DNA of 64,000 bases from Pseudomonas juntendi (lineage in GTDB: Bacteria; Pseudomonadota; Gammaproteobacteria; Pseudomonadales; Pseudomonadaceae). The position numbers and the translations under genes are program-made. This document shows, piece after piece, positions 1 to 9,035 of the stretch (position 1 is the stretch's first letter; each line of letters opens with the position of its first letter). The stretch lies in assembly GCF_009932375.1 (NCBI RefSeq), contig NZ_BLJG01000039.1:16948-80947 (forward strand). The letters run 5' to 3'. The notes beneath the pieces were generated by a model. The model made no database searches. It worked only from the letters and a program-made list of their open reading frames with translations, and had not been told where the DNA came from.

Positions 1-209
1 CGGGCACCGATTACTGGGACTACTTGCGCGCGGTGGACCAGATCCTGCGGTCGTATGGCGCCCGGCCGCATTGGGGCAAGTTGCATTTCCTGACGGGCGA
101 GGATGTTAGCGCCATCTACCCGCGTGCCGAGGACTTCCGCAAGCTGCGCCGGCAGTTGGACCCGCAGGGCACCTACCTGAGCGAACACCTCAGCCCGCTG
201 TTCAAATAA
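1..209 (+). CDS. FAD-linked lactone oxidase, C-terminal fragment (partial)
   Basis: Only the last ~68 codons lie in the window; the frame is open from base 3 and the true start is upstream. The tail carries RPHWGK, then YPRAEDF and LDPQGTYL, the usual ending of D-arabinono-1,4-lactone oxidase-type flavoproteins (VAO/PCMH fold, ALO C-terminal domain). Such enzymes oxidise sugar lactones or alditols with FAD. The substrate cannot be judged from the fragment. The TTG at base 24 is an internal codon, not a start. It converges on the LuxR-type gene, with an inverted repeat between them. Confidence 0.7.
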   Translation, partial: GTDYWDYLRAVDQILRSYGARPHWGKLHFLTGEDVSAIYPRAEDFRKLRRQLDPQGTYLSEHLSPLFK

Positions 210-253
210 GCACCCCGCTCCTGGCGCACCTGGCAACGTGCCGGGGCGGGCTT

Positions 254-300
254 GCACCGCGTACGGGCCGCGCAGCGGCCCACTGCCGGCAACGCGGTGC
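254..300. terminator. Inverted repeat between convergent genes (terminator or REP-like)
   Basis: Outer arms GCACCGCG (254-261) and CGCGGTGC (293-300) enclose an inner hairpin GGGCCGC-GCA-GCGGCCC (265-281). It sits between the convergent oxidase and LuxR-type genes and touches the stop codon of the latter. There is no long T-run. It is probably a bidirectional transcription end or a REP-like element. Confidence 0.5.
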
Positions 301-1097
301 TATGCCTTGGCCAGATAATCGATGAACAGGCGAAACAGTTCGGCGTTGGTGGAAATGTCCAGCCGCTGGTAGATGTTGTGCTTGTGCACCTTCACCGTCC
401 CCTCCGAGATATTCAACTGCCGGGCAATCGAGGCGTTGCTGTGCCCTTGCAGCAACAGCTTGGCGATCAAACGCTGGGTCTCGGTCAACTGCCCCTGCAG
501 GATTTCCACGAAGGCATCCTCCAGCACGGCGCCTTCCGGCGATGCCCGCAGGCACTCGGCAAAGCGCAGCCGACAGTGCTGGCCAAACAGCGCGGCCAGC
601 AATGGCGCCAGGTCCGCCAGCAGCGCCATTTCCGCCGCGCTGAAGTCCCCACTGCGCTGATGGCGCATCAGCGAATAGACCATGGCCACCTGGGGCTTCA
701 GCGGCATGATGAACCCCACCTCTTCCACTGCCGTGCCGTAGCCGGAGGCCACGCAAGGGTGGATATCACGGGAGATGGCGAAACCTGAAGAGAAGAAGCA
801 GTCGGGCGCCAGTTCACTCATGCGCCACAGCCCGGCTGGGTGCTCGTTGACGCAGGCCACATAAAACGGGTCCAGCAAGTAACCGCCGCGCACATAGGCG
901 TTCAGGGTGCGCTCGCTGACGCTGTGGTTGTAGCCGTTATGCACCAGCACGGCCGGCTGGTTGAACTGGAACAGGTACGCGCAGCTCATGTCGAACGCCA
1001 GCTTGTCGCCTATCACCTTGTCCAGCGCCGGCCCGAAGTGTTCGCTGCCGATCGCTTCGATCAGCGCAGCCAGCCCGTTCGCTTCGTCTTTTGTCAT
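300..1097 (-). CDS. LuxR-type transcriptional regulator (putative eutH regulator)
   Basis: 265 aa. The C-terminal ~60 residues form a GerE/LuxR helix-turn-helix: an LTETQ start, then NASIARQLNISEGTVKVH and a recognition-helix region ending in NIYQRLDI. The N-terminal ~190 residues look like a GAF-type sensory domain with no receiver aspartate pattern, so this is not a classical response regulator. It lies 114 bp downstream of eutH on the same strand, so it may be co-transcribed with it or control it. The ligand is unknown; ethanolamine or a related amine is a guess from context. Confidence 0.8.
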   Translation of the reverse strand: MTKDEANGLAALIEAIGSEHFGPALDKVIGDKLAFDMSCAYLFQFNQPAVLVHNGYNHSVSERTLNAYVRGGYLLDPFYVACVNEHPAGLWRMSELAPDCFFSSGFAISRDIHPCVASGYGTAVEEVGFIMPLKPQVAMVYSLMRHQRSGDFSAAEMALLADLAPLLAALFGQHCRLRFAECLRASPEGAVLEDAFVEILQGQLTETQRLIAKLLLQGHSNASIARQLNISEGTVKVHKHNIYQRLDISTNAELFRLFIDYLAKA

Positions 1098-1211
1098 TGT
1101 TCACCACGCTCTCATGCACCAAAGCCTCATGACCTTACCGCCTTGGCCAGCCAAAAGCACAAAATCCGGGGCGCCCTGGGCGCTCCGGATCAAATGCACG
1201 ACGCTTTGCGC

Positions 1212-2444
1212 TCAGGACGGCTCGGGCGCCACCGCGAAGGCGCCTGCGGCGTCGTCCTGGCGCCCCATTTCCTGCGCCTTGGGCACGGCCAGCCAACTGG
1301 CCAGCAGCATGGCAATCAGGCCGCCACTGAGCTTGCCAATCATCAGCGGCAGGATCAGCGAGGGCTGGAAGTTTGCCGAGAAGGCCATGTGGTCGCCGAA
1401 GGTGAAGGCCGCGCACACCGAAAAGGCAATCACCAACACCTTGTCCTTGGGCGGCATCTCGCTGACCAGGCGGAACATGGCGAGGATATTGGCCGAAGCC
1501 GCCAGCACACCCGCAGCCCCGACCCCAGACATGCCGAAGCGCGATGCCACGCGCTCGATCGGCCGCGCCAGAAAGCGCTTGAGCAAATGCACCATGGGGA
1601 ATGCCCCGCACAGCATCAGGCCGACGTAGCCGGCAATCTCCAGGGCGCGGAACTGGTCATCGGCATCGGCGATGATCGGCGCGAAGCCCCAACTGCCGAA
1701 TACATGGCTGAACAGCCCGGTGAAGTACTGCACGATCGACGCCACCAGTACCAGCACCACCGCGATGTACATGAACTGCCCGAGCTTGAGGAACAGGTAC
1801 ACCATCAGTGCCGGGCAGTAACGCAGCGCCGCCGCCAGGGCAATGCAGAACAGGATCAAGGGCATCAGGTTGCGCAGCAGCATCGCCCAGGAAAAATGCA
1901 AGGCCTGGGTGGCGGCACCGGTGGTTGCGATATCCGGGCGCACCCCCAGGTCCAGTCCCTGCATGGCCATGGCGATGATCATGATGCTCAAGGGAATGGC
2001 CAGCAGCCCAGCCATGATGCCCAGTGCCATGTACTTGTGATCGACCTTGCGCAGCATGGCCAACCCGACCGGGATGACGAAAATGATCGTCGAACCACTC
2101 TGGAACCCGGTGATCAGGCCGAGGATCCAGCCTTCCGGGCTTTGCGCCAAAGCCTTGGCCAACTGGTAGCCGCCCATGTCCGAGGCGATGAAGATAGGCC
2201 CCGCGGTGCCAGGGTCGGCGCCCATCAACTGGAACAGCGGCGCGATCACCTGGCTGATGCCGGCTGAAATGTACGGGATCGCGGCCATGATGCCAGCGAC
2301 CGGGATGAAGATCGGGCTGATGCTGTGCAGCCCGGCGATGAACTCCTGGCCCAGCTCGCCTTCGGGGTTATAGATGGATGCCAATGCACCCAGTACCGCA
2401 CACACCATGATCACGTAGATGACATAGGTACCGATGCTTTCCAT
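1212..2444 (-). CDS. eutH: EutH-like ethanolamine permease
   Basis: 410 aa, close to the ~408 aa of enteric EutH. It is an integral inner-membrane protein with about ten or more hydrophobic segments. The region around residues 80-110 (LMGADPGTAGPIF, ASDMGGYQLAKALA) matches the EutH pattern of LGANP followed by DMGG and LAKEL. EutH imports ethanolamine for catabolism. I chose the ATG at 2444 over the in-frame ATG at 2456 because GAGG lies about 8 bases before it. No eut lyase or microcompartment genes are nearby, so lyase genes, if present, lie elsewhere. The next gene downstream is a LuxR-type regulator. Confidence 0.85.
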   Translation of the reverse strand: MESIGTYVIYVIMVCAVLGALASIYNPEGELGQEFIAGLHSISPIFIPVAGIMAAIPYISAGISQVIAPLFQLMGADPGTAGPIFIASDMGGYQLAKALAQSPEGWILGLITGFQSGSTIIFVIPVGLAMLRKVDHKYMALGIMAGLLAIPLSIMIIAMAMQGLDLGVRPDIATTGAATQALHFSWAMLLRNLMPLILFCIALAAALRYCPALMVYLFLKLGQFMYIAVVLVLVASIVQYFTGLFSHVFGSWGFAPIIADADDQFRALEIAGYVGLMLCGAFPMVHLLKRFLARPIERVASRFGMSGVGAAGVLAASANILAMFRLVSEMPPKDKVLVIAFSVCAAFTFGDHMAFSANFQPSLILPLMIGKLSGGLIAMLLASWLAVPKAQEMGRQDDAAGAFAVAPEPS

Positions 2445-2570
2445 TTGCCGCCTCATTTTTAGAGTTGTGGGGTTGGCAGGTCTGAAAGGTCACAGGGGCA
2501 TCGTTGTTTTTATGCTGAGCAAGGCGTGCCCCGTCGAGCATTCAAGCTAAGCGGCGGGGGGTGGGCTGTC

Positions 2571-2590
2571 CATATACCGGGAGGTATATG
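2571..2590. promoter_or_regulatory. 20-bp perfect palindrome upstream of eutH (putative operator)
   Basis: CATATACC-GGGA-GGTATATG, arms of 8 with a 4-base centre, lies ~127 bp before the eutH ATG and ~38 bp past the stop of the convergent-side attH-like gene. Its size suits a LuxR/GerE-type dimer site. Assignment to the neighbouring LuxR-type regulator is inference. Confidence 0.5.
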
Positions 2591-2628
2591 CCCCTGCAAA
2601 AGAGAGTGCCGTGCCCGGTTCGAAATGC

Positions 2629-3684
2629 TTAATACCCGGTCATTTCCAGGTACCCACGGCCACCGGCACTGCCGCTCAAACGCACCGGCCCTTCCCAATA
2701 CGGGAAGCGCGTCTGCATCCACGCCTGCGGCTGAACAGCATCGACCTGCACATCCACCCCGTGCTCAGGCACCTGCACCCGCCATCGGGTCGGCAGCTGC
2801 TTGCCATTGCCCTGTGGGGCCCAGGCCAGCGGCTGCAAGCGGATCTGTGCCGGCAGCAGCGCTAGCCCCTGGCCCTGCGGGTCGATCCAGGTGCCGGCGC
2901 GATACGCCTCCCCGTGCGCTTCGCGCACCTGGAACAGCATCAGCTTGGCGCCGCTGTCCAGGTGCAGCGAGAACCAGTCCCAGCCCGTTTGCCCGGCAGC
3001 CAGCGGCTGGCTGCTCCATTCCCGGTCCAGCCAGGCCTGGCCAGTCACCGCGATGCACAGGCCGTCGCGCTCGACCTCGCCGCGCACCCGGTAGAACGGC
3101 TGGCTGTAGTAGTAAGAAGCCTGGCCCTTGCCCGACTTTTCGCTGTAGCCCTGCTGGCCGTGCAGCACCAGAGGCCGCTCGCTGCGCAACTGCAGGTCGT
3201 AGCGAAAACCTTTGCCAGCGGCCGTCATGCGCAGGTTGTCGATACCGCCCGGCCCCTGCAGCGACCAATCGTCGATCCACGCCCGAAACGGCTGGGCCTG
3301 CACACCCGCCTGGCCAATCCCGCCACGGGCCAGGGTTTCAGCTGACCGATGGCCGCCGGGGCCGGTCAACGCGGCGTGGCCCATCCACAGGTTCGGGCTC
3401 TGCCAATCGCCGGTCTCCGGGCCGGGGCGCAGGGCCGAGCGGAACAGCGTCCACTGCGCGCCCCAGTCACGCCCTTGGGTGTCTTTGAGGTTGGCGGTGA
3501 CGTACCACCACTCGATGCGGAAACCATCGTGGGCCGCATGGTCCCGTGGGAATTCCAGGCGATGGCCGCGGGTGACCTGGCTGAACCCGCCTGCCGGCTG
3601 GCCGAGGCCGGCATAGCTTTGCGGTGCCGGCTGATCACAGCCGCACAACAGGCTGCAGAGCAACAGCCAGGCTTTACGTTTCAT
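2629..3684 (-). CDS. AttH/CrtC-like lipocalin-fold lipoprotein of an ABC system
   Basis: 351 aa. The N-terminus has a short basic segment, a hydrophobic core and a lipobox-like LCGC with the lipid cysteine at residue 16. Asp follows at +2, a signal that normally keeps lipoproteins in the inner membrane. The mature part matches the AttH/hydroxyneurosporene-hydratase-like family: GFRIEWWYVTANL, QWTLFR, DREWSSQPL and a WDWFSLHLDSG stretch. The function of the family is unknown; AttH proteins travel with LolCDE-like ABC transporters. The ATG at 3684 lies inside the end of the permease gene (11-bp overlap), so the two are translationally coupled. Confidence 0.8.
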   Translation of the reverse strand: MKRKAWLLLCSLLCGCDQPAPQSYAGLGQPAGGFSQVTRGHRLEFPRDHAAHDGFRIEWWYVTANLKDTQGRDWGAQWTLFRSALRPGPETGDWQSPNLWMGHAALTGPGGHRSAETLARGGIGQAGVQAQPFRAWIDDWSLQGPGGIDNLRMTAAGKGFRYDLQLRSERPLVLHGQQGYSEKSGKGQASYYYSQPFYRVRGEVERDGLCIAVTGQAWLDREWSSQPLAAGQTGWDWFSLHLDSGAKLMLFQVREAHGEAYRAGTWIDPQGQGLALLPAQIRLQPLAWAPQGNGKQLPTRWRVQVPEHGVDVQVDAVQPQAWMQTRFPYWEGPVRLSGSAGGRGYLEMTGY

Positions 3685-6136
3685 CGGCAAACGGCCTCAA
3701 CAGTTCGCGCGGCTGACGCCGGGCCAGTTGCCAGAGTGGCCAGGCGCTGGCCAACAGGCTGGTGAGCAGGCCCAGCAGGGCCAGTTGCAGCAACTGGGCG
3801 GGGAACACATGCAGCGGCAAACGCCAGCCGAATGCCTGAACATTCACCACCGCGACCAGGCACCAGGCCAGCAACAGGCCCAACGGCAGCGCCAACAGCA
3901 CGGTGAGGCTGCTGAGCAGCAGTGCCTGGCCAAGGCTCAGCCACACCAGTTGGGTTCGCCGTACCCCCAGGGCCCATAGCGGCGCCAGCTGGCGCAGACG
4001 GGATTGGCCCAAGGTCAGCAGGTTGATGAACAGCGCCACACCGGCCACGCCCAGGGTCAGGCTGTTGAGCGCGGCGGTGGCGGCGAAGGTGCGGTTGAAT
4101 ACCTCGGTCGACCAATGCTTCAACTGCGCCTGCTGCACGACCCGGCTGTCGTCGAGGTGAAAGCGCTGTTGCAACGCGGCTTCCAAGGCGGCCCCCTGGG
4201 GGTCGAGCAGGTCGACGCTCAAGCCTGTCAACGCAGCATCCGGCCAATGCGCGCGCAGCGATTGGGCATTCACCAGCATTTGGCCCTTGGGGTTGCCATA
4301 GTCGGCGTACAGGCCAACGACCAGCAGGCGGCGAGACGGGTCCGTGGGCAGCTTCAGGTGGTCCCCCAAGTGCAAACGCAACCGCCGCGCCAGCTGCTCA
4401 CTGAGCATCACGGCCTGCCCCTGGGCCAATAGCTGCCAGGCCTGCGGCTGCTGTTCCAGCAACGGCCACCGGTTGTGATAAACGGGGTGGTCGACAATGC
4501 CCTGCACCTGGACCGGCCAGCCTTGCAACTGCGTTTCGACGCGCCAGCCAGGCAGAACCACCCGCACGGCAGGTTGCTGCCCCAGCCACTGGGCTATCTG
4601 CACGCCTTGCGCGGTATCGCTTGGGCTCACGTACAGGTCGGCGGACAAGCGCTGGTCCAGCCAGCCAACAAAGGTCTTGCGAAAGCCCTCGGTCATGCTG
4701 CCCACGCCCACGCTGGCAGCCAGCGCCAGCAGCAAGGCCATCAGCGCCAGGCTCAAGGCAGGCAACTGCTGGCGGCTGTCGGCAACGAACCACTGGGCCA
4801 ACGGCCGCTGACAACGGCGCGCCAACCAGGCCAGCACCCTGTCGAGCCAGGCTGGCAACGCTAAAGCCGCCCCCAGCAACAGCGCCGCCAGCATACCGAA
4901 GGCGCTGGGCAGGCTGTCACCGAACACCCCGCAAGCTGACGCCAGCACCAGCAACAGGCCCGCTACCCAAGCCTGACGCCTCAGCCACGGCCCCTGTGCC
5001 AGGCGCCATGCTTGCGGCTGCGCCAACGCCAGCAAGGGCAAGCGTGCGGCGCGCAGGATGCTGCCCAGCCCGGCCAGCAGTGCACCGAGCACGCTCACCA
5101 GCACGCCCCACAACCACCACTGGGCAGGCAGGTTCAGCGTGCCTGCGACCTGCGCGCCATACAGGCCGCGCAGGCTGGCGGCGACATCGGGCAGCAACCA
5201 GGCCGCCACCGCGTAGCCACTGGCTACCCCGGCCAGCCCGCCAAGCACTGCGAACAGCCCCAGCTCCAGCCCCAGGGCACACAGCAGGGTAGCCAGGCTG
5301 ACACCACAGGCGCGCAGGTTGCGAATCAGCCCGCGCCGCTGTTCCAATGCCAGGCCAATCGCGGCATGGGCAATGAACAGGCCGACGACGAAGGCCAACA
5401 GGCCTAGCGCAGTGAGGTTGAGGTGGAAGCTGTCGGTCAGGCGCTGCAAACCGCCATCATCCTGCCGGGGTTGCACGACAAGGTCAGCCGCAATGTCGGC
5501 AGGCAAAGGCCCAGGGCTTGCCGCTACCAGCAGGCGTGACAACTGCCGCGGTGCCTGCAGCAAGGCCTGCGCGTGGCCGATATCGACCACGATCACCCCG
5601 GGGGCCAGCTCGGCTTGCACCAGCAACGGTGGCAGCGGTTGCCCATCGCGGTCGTGGGCCACCTGCCCTGCGGTCATGTTCAACAGGCGCAAGGTGTCTG
5701 GCCCGACCCAGGCCTGCCCGGGCACGCCGATGAACGCCTGCAGGTCGAACGCCTGGGGCTGCACCCCGGCGATACTGCTGGCCGCCGGCAGGCTCAATGG
5801 CTCGATGCCGATCAGGCGCACACTGCGCCCGGGCTCGCCTGGCAGGCGCAGGCGCCCCTCCAGCACCGGCGACACCGCCCAACCCAGCCTGCGCAGTTGC
5901 ACGTACAGCGCCTGGTCAAAGCGTTCGCCGTGGCGTGGCAGCAGTTGCGTCTGCAGTGGCCCGGCCAGTACCGCACTGGCCCTGGCGTAGTCGCTGCGTG
6001 CCTGGCTGTTCAAGGCCTGCACCCCGGTCCATAGCGCCGTGGCCAGCCACAGCCCGGTGAAGATGCTGAAAAACTGCACGCGGTGGCGCCGCCAGTGGCT
6101 GAGCAAAGCCAACAGGGCCAGCGACAGCAGCCTCAT
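3674..6136 (-). CDS. FtsX/LolC-type ABC transporter permease (AttFG-like)
   Basis: 820 aa, double the usual FtsX/LolC length. It begins with one membrane helix and a large periplasmic part, then helices near residues 250-430, a second large soluble part, and three C-terminal helices. Two FtsX modules are therefore fused, as in YbbP-like permeases. These type VII-like ABC systems work on the periplasmic side (lipoproteins, cell-wall or toxin extrusion) and do not import solutes. The start at 6136 overlaps the ATPase stop as ATGA. The substrate is unknown; the linked AttH-like lipoprotein suggests envelope work. Confidence 0.85.
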   Translation of the reverse strand: MRLLSLALLALLSHWRRHRVQFFSIFTGLWLATALWTGVQALNSQARSDYARASAVLAGPLQTQLLPRHGERFDQALYVQLRRLGWAVSPVLEGRLRLPGEPGRSVRLIGIEPLSLPAASSIAGVQPQAFDLQAFIGVPGQAWVGPDTLRLLNMTAGQVAHDRDGQPLPPLLVQAELAPGVIVVDIGHAQALLQAPRQLSRLLVAASPGPLPADIAADLVVQPRQDDGGLQRLTDSFHLNLTALGLLAFVVGLFIAHAAIGLALEQRRGLIRNLRACGVSLATLLCALGLELGLFAVLGGLAGVASGYAVAAWLLPDVAASLRGLYGAQVAGTLNLPAQWWLWGVLVSVLGALLAGLGSILRAARLPLLALAQPQAWRLAQGPWLRRQAWVAGLLLVLASACGVFGDSLPSAFGMLAALLLGAALALPAWLDRVLAWLARRCQRPLAQWFVADSRQQLPALSLALMALLLALAASVGVGSMTEGFRKTFVGWLDQRLSADLYVSPSDTAQGVQIAQWLGQQPAVRVVLPGWRVETQLQGWPVQVQGIVDHPVYHNRWPLLEQQPQAWQLLAQGQAVMLSEQLARRLRLHLGDHLKLPTDPSRRLLVVGLYADYGNPKGQMLVNAQSLRAHWPDAALTGLSVDLLDPQGAALEAALQQRFHLDDSRVVQQAQLKHWSTEVFNRTFAATAALNSLTLGVAGVALFINLLTLGQSRLRQLAPLWALGVRRTQLVWLSLGQALLLSSLTVLLALPLGLLLAWCLVAVVNVQAFGWRLPLHVFPAQLLQLALLGLLTSLLASAWPLWQLARRQPRELLRPFADET

Positions 6137-6801
6137 GCGCCCTGCCCGCTGCGCACACGGCCACCCTGCAGGTAGCAACGTTGCTGCAGCCGCGCCGCCA
6201 GCCGGGGGCTATGGGTGACCATCAGCAGGCCACTGCCAGCCTCGCTGACCAGTTGCAGCAACAGGCTCAGCACTTCGTCGCTGGTGGCTTCGTCAAGGCT
6301 GCCGGTGGGTTCGTCAGCCAATAACCAGGCCGGGCGCCCAGCCAATGCGCGGCCGATGGCCACGCGTTGCTGCTGGCCGCCCGACAGTTGTTCAGGGTAA
6401 CGCCCGAGCAGGTCAGCCAGGCCCAGGCGTTGAGCCAGGTGGGCGCCCCATTCGGGGTCGTGCCGGTTGGCCAGCCGGGCCTGGAATGCCAGGTTGCTGC
6501 CCACGTCCAGGCTGCTGATCAGGTTGTACTGCTGGAACACCAGGCCAACCCCCTGTCGCCGCCACAGTGCCAGGGACGCCTCCGAGCGGCTGTCCAGGGC
6601 ACTGCCGTCAATCAGGATGCGCCCGCTGTCGGCACGGTCCAGGCCGGCCACCAGGTGCAGCAAGGTGCTCTTGCCACTGCCAGACTCGCCCATCAAGGCC
6701 AGGCTGCTGCCGCGCGGCAGGCACAGGTCGACGCCCTGCAACACCGGCAACGGCCCTTGGGGGGTGGCAAATGATTTGTGCAGGTTTTCGATGGCCAGCA
6801 T
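6133..6801 (-). CDS. LolD/MacB-type ABC transporter ATP-binding protein
   Basis: 222 aa, the usual LolD size. Walker A GESGSGKST at 38-46, Q-loop Gln 90, signature LSGGQ at 139-143, Walker B LLADEP at 160-165 followed by TGSLD. It powers the adjacent FtsX-type permease. An open frame runs 58 codons further upstream, but the ATG at 6801 starts the conserved LAIENLHKSF strand, and the upstream part is vanA regulatory DNA. It is the first gene of the three-gene minus-strand operon and is divergent from vanA. Confidence 0.9.
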   Translation of the reverse strand: MLAIENLHKSFATPQGPLPVLQGVDLCLPRGSSLALMGESGSGKSTLLHLVAGLDRADSGRILIDGSALDSRSEASLALWRRQGVGLVFQQYNLISSLDVGSNLAFQARLANRHDPEWGAHLAQRLGLADLLGRYPEQLSGGQQQRVAIGRALAGRPAWLLADEPTGSLDEATSDEVLSLLLQLVSEAGSGLLMVTHSPRLAARLQQRCYLQGGRVRSGQGA

Positions 6802-6878
6802 CGGGGGGGGGCCTTGGGGTATCGGGTGACTATCCAGTAATAGCAGGTCACGGACACATAGGAGAGACGCGCCCATCA

Positions 6879-6888
6879 ATGGATCCAC
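6879..6888. promoter_or_regulatory. VanR-type operator, distal vanA site
   Basis: ATGGATCCAC, 117-126 bp before vanA. It is followed by AGACGATTC, and the same order (ATGGATCCAC then AAACAATCC) occurs upstream of vanK. TGGATCCA is the core of the known Caulobacter VanR operator (ATTGGATCCAAT). Confidence 0.65.
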
Positions 6889-6965
6889 AGACGATTCGAT
6901 AATCGCACAAATAGCACTACTAATTGCGTAAATGCAGATTGACCACGGACGGGCATATGGCTCTA

Positions 6966-6975
6966 ATGGATCCAT
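6966..6975. promoter_or_regulatory. VanR-type operator, proximal vanA site
   Basis: Perfect palindrome ATGGATCCAT, ending 29 bp before the vanA ATG and 18 bp before its GGAG ribosome site. A repressor bound here would block the start of transcription or early elongation of vanAB. Confidence 0.7.
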
Positions 6976-7004
6976 TAAACAAAAACAAAACCTGGAGAGC
7001 CTTC

Positions 7005-8072
7005 ATGTACCCGAAAAACACCTGGTACGTTGCCTGCACCCCTGACGAAATTGCCGACAAGCCCTTGGGCCGACAGATCTGCGGCGAAAAAATCGTCTTT
7101 TACCGTGGCCAGCAGAACCGTGTAGCCGCTGTCGAGGACTTCTGCCCGCACCGAGGCGCGCCGTTATCCCTGGGCTACGTGGAAGACGGCAACCTGGTCT
7201 GCGGCTATCACGGCCTGGTCATGGGCTGCGACGGCAAGACGGTGTCGATGCCTGGCCAGCGGGTTCGCGGCTTTCCGTGCAACAAGGCGTTTGCCGTTGT
7301 GGAGCGCCATGGCTTCATCTGGGTCTGGCCTGGCGACCAGGCGCAAGCCGACCCAGCGCTTATCCCGCACCTGGAATGGGCAGACAATGAAGAGTGGGCC
7401 TACGGCGGAGGGCTGTTCCACATTGGCTGCGACTATCGCCTGATGATCGACAACCTCATGGACCTGACCCACGAAACCTACGTGCATGCCTCCAGCATCG
7501 GCCAGAAGGAAATCGACGAAGCCCCGCCCGTCACCACCGTCACCGGCGACGAGGTGGTCACCGCCCGGCACATGGAAAACATCATGGCCCCGCCCTTCTG
7601 GCGCATGGCCCTGCGCGGCAACGGCCTGGCCGACGATGTGCCGGTGGACCGCTGGCAGATCTGCCGCTTCACCCCACCCAGTCACGTCCTGATCGAAGTG
7701 GGTGTGGCACATGCCGGCAAGGGTGGCTACCACGCTGCAGCGCAGCACAAGGCCGCGAGCATCGTGGTCGACTTCATCACCCCGGAAAGCGAGACCTCGA
7801 TCTGGTACTTCTGGGGCATGGCGCGCAATTTTGCCGCGCACGACCAGAACCTGACCGCCGACATCCGCGAGGGCCAGGGCAAGATTTTCAGCGAAGACCT
7901 GGAAATGCTCGAGCGCCAGCAACAAAACCTGCTGGCCAACCCTGGGCGCAACCTGCTGAAGCTGAACATCGATGCCGGTGGCGTGCAATCGCGCAAGGTG
8001 CTGGAGCGGGTCATCGCCAAAGAGCGTGCAGCACAGCCGCAACTGATCGCCACCAGCGCCACCCCTGCCTGA
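7005..8072 (+). CDS. vanA: Vanillate O-demethylase oxygenase subunit VanA
   Basis: 355 aa, the normal VanA length. Together with VanB it removes the O-methyl group of vanillate, giving protocatechuate and formaldehyde, in the cytoplasm. N-terminal Rieske [2Fe-2S] domain: C47-P-H49 and C66-x2-H69. The mononuclear iron site shows in DNLMDLTHETYVH (D153, H156, H161). The longer frame starting at 6924 would run through the operator, so the ATG at 7005 with GGAGAG 6 bases before it was chosen. vanB follows after 12 bp. Confidence 0.95.
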   Translation: MYPKNTWYVACTPDEIADKPLGRQICGEKIVFYRGQQNRVAAVEDFCPHRGAPLSLGYVEDGNLVCGYHGLVMGCDGKTVSMPGQRVRGFPCNKAFAVVERHGFIWVWPGDQAQADPALIPHLEWADNEEWAYGGGLFHIGCDYRLMIDNLMDLTHETYVHASSIGQKEIDEAPPVTTVTGDEVVTARHMENIMAPPFWRMALRGNGLADDVPVDRWQICRFTPPSHVLIEVGVAHAGKGGYHAAAQHKAASIVVDFITPESETSIWYFWGMARNFAAHDQNLTADIREGQGKIFSEDLEMLERQQQNLLANPGRNLLKLNIDAGGVQSRKVLERVIAKERAAQPQLIATSATPA

Positions 8073-8084
8073 GGAGCCACCGAC

Positions 8085-9035
8085 ATGATCGATGCCATCG
8101 TGGTATCCCGTAACGATGAAGCGCAGGGTATCTGCAGTTTCGAGCTGGCCTCGGCAGATGGCAGCCTGCTGCCGGCATTCAGCGCCGGGGCCCACATTGA
8201 CGTGCACCTGCCCGATGGCCTGGTGCGCCAGTATTCGCTGTGCAACCACCCGCAAGAGCGCCACCGCTACCTGATCGGCGTACTCCATGACCCGGCTTCG
8301 CGGGGCGGCTCACGCAGCCTGCACGAGCAGGTGCAGGTCGGCGCGCGGCTGCAGATCAGTGCGCCGCGCAACCTGTTCCCGCTGGCCGATGGGGCGCGGC
8401 GCAGCCTGCTGTTTGCCGGCGGCATCGGCATTACCCCGATCCTGTGCATGGCCGAGCAGTTAGCCCACAGTGGCCACGATTTCGAGCTGCACTACTGCGC
8501 CCGCTCCAGTGAGCGTGCCGCATTCGTCGAGCGTATCCGCAACGCGCCCTTTGCCGACCGCTTGTTCGTGCATTTTGACCAGCAGCCGGAAACGGCGCTG
8601 GACGCTCGCCAGGTGCTGGGCAACCCGCAAGCTGACGTGCACCTGTATGTGTGCGGGCCGGGCGGGTTCATGCAGCATGTGCTGGGCAGCGCCAGGGAGC
8701 TGGGCTGGCAGGAGGCCAACCTGCACCGCGAATATTTTGCAGCCGCACCCGTGGACGCCAGCAACGACGGCAGCTTCTCGGTACAGGTCAACAGCACCGG
8801 CCAAGTGTTCGAGGTGCCAGCCGACCAGACCGTGGTACAGGTACTGGAGCAAAACGGCATCGAGATCGCCATGTCGTGCGAGCAAGGTATTTGCGGCACG
8901 TGCCTGACCCGCGTACTGCAGGGCACGCCAGACCACCGCGACCTGTTCCTGACCGAAGAGGAACAAGCCCTCAACGATCAGTTCACGCCTTGCTGCTCGC
9001 GCGCGAAAACACCGTTACTGGTGCTGGATATCTGA
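8085..9035 (+). CDS. vanB: Vanillate O-demethylase reductase subunit VanB
   Basis: 316 aa ferredoxin-reductase-type protein that passes electrons from NAD(P)H to VanA. Flavin-binding motif RQYSLCN near residue 48, nucleotide-binding motifs LLFAGGIGITPIL and LYVCGPGGFM, then a C-terminal plant-type [2Fe-2S] domain with C265, C270, C273 and C303. It is in an operon with vanA. Its last 21 bp overlap the end of vanR on the other strand, so the two transcripts are convergent with no space for a separate terminator. Confidence 0.95.
   Translation: MIDAIVVSRNDEAQGICSFELASADGSLLPAFSAGAHIDVHLPDGLVRQYSLCNHPQERHRYLIGVLHDPASRGGSRSLHEQVQVGARLQISAPRNLFPLADGARRSLLFAGGIGITPILCMAEQLAHSGHDFELHYCARSSERAAFVERIRNAPFADRLFVHFDQQPETALDARQVLGNPQADVHLYVCGPGGFMQHVLGSARELGWQEANLHREYFAAAPVDASNDGSFSVQVNSTGQVFEVPADQTVVQVLEQNGIEIAMSCEQGICGTCLTRVLQGTPDHRDLFLTEEEQALNDQFTPCCSRAKTPLLVLDI

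Noticed and set aside
840..2267. 475-aa plus-strand open frame over eutH
   Set aside because: It is antisense to a clear membrane protein, is very rich in His, Gln and Arg, and has no start signal; a high-GC shadow.
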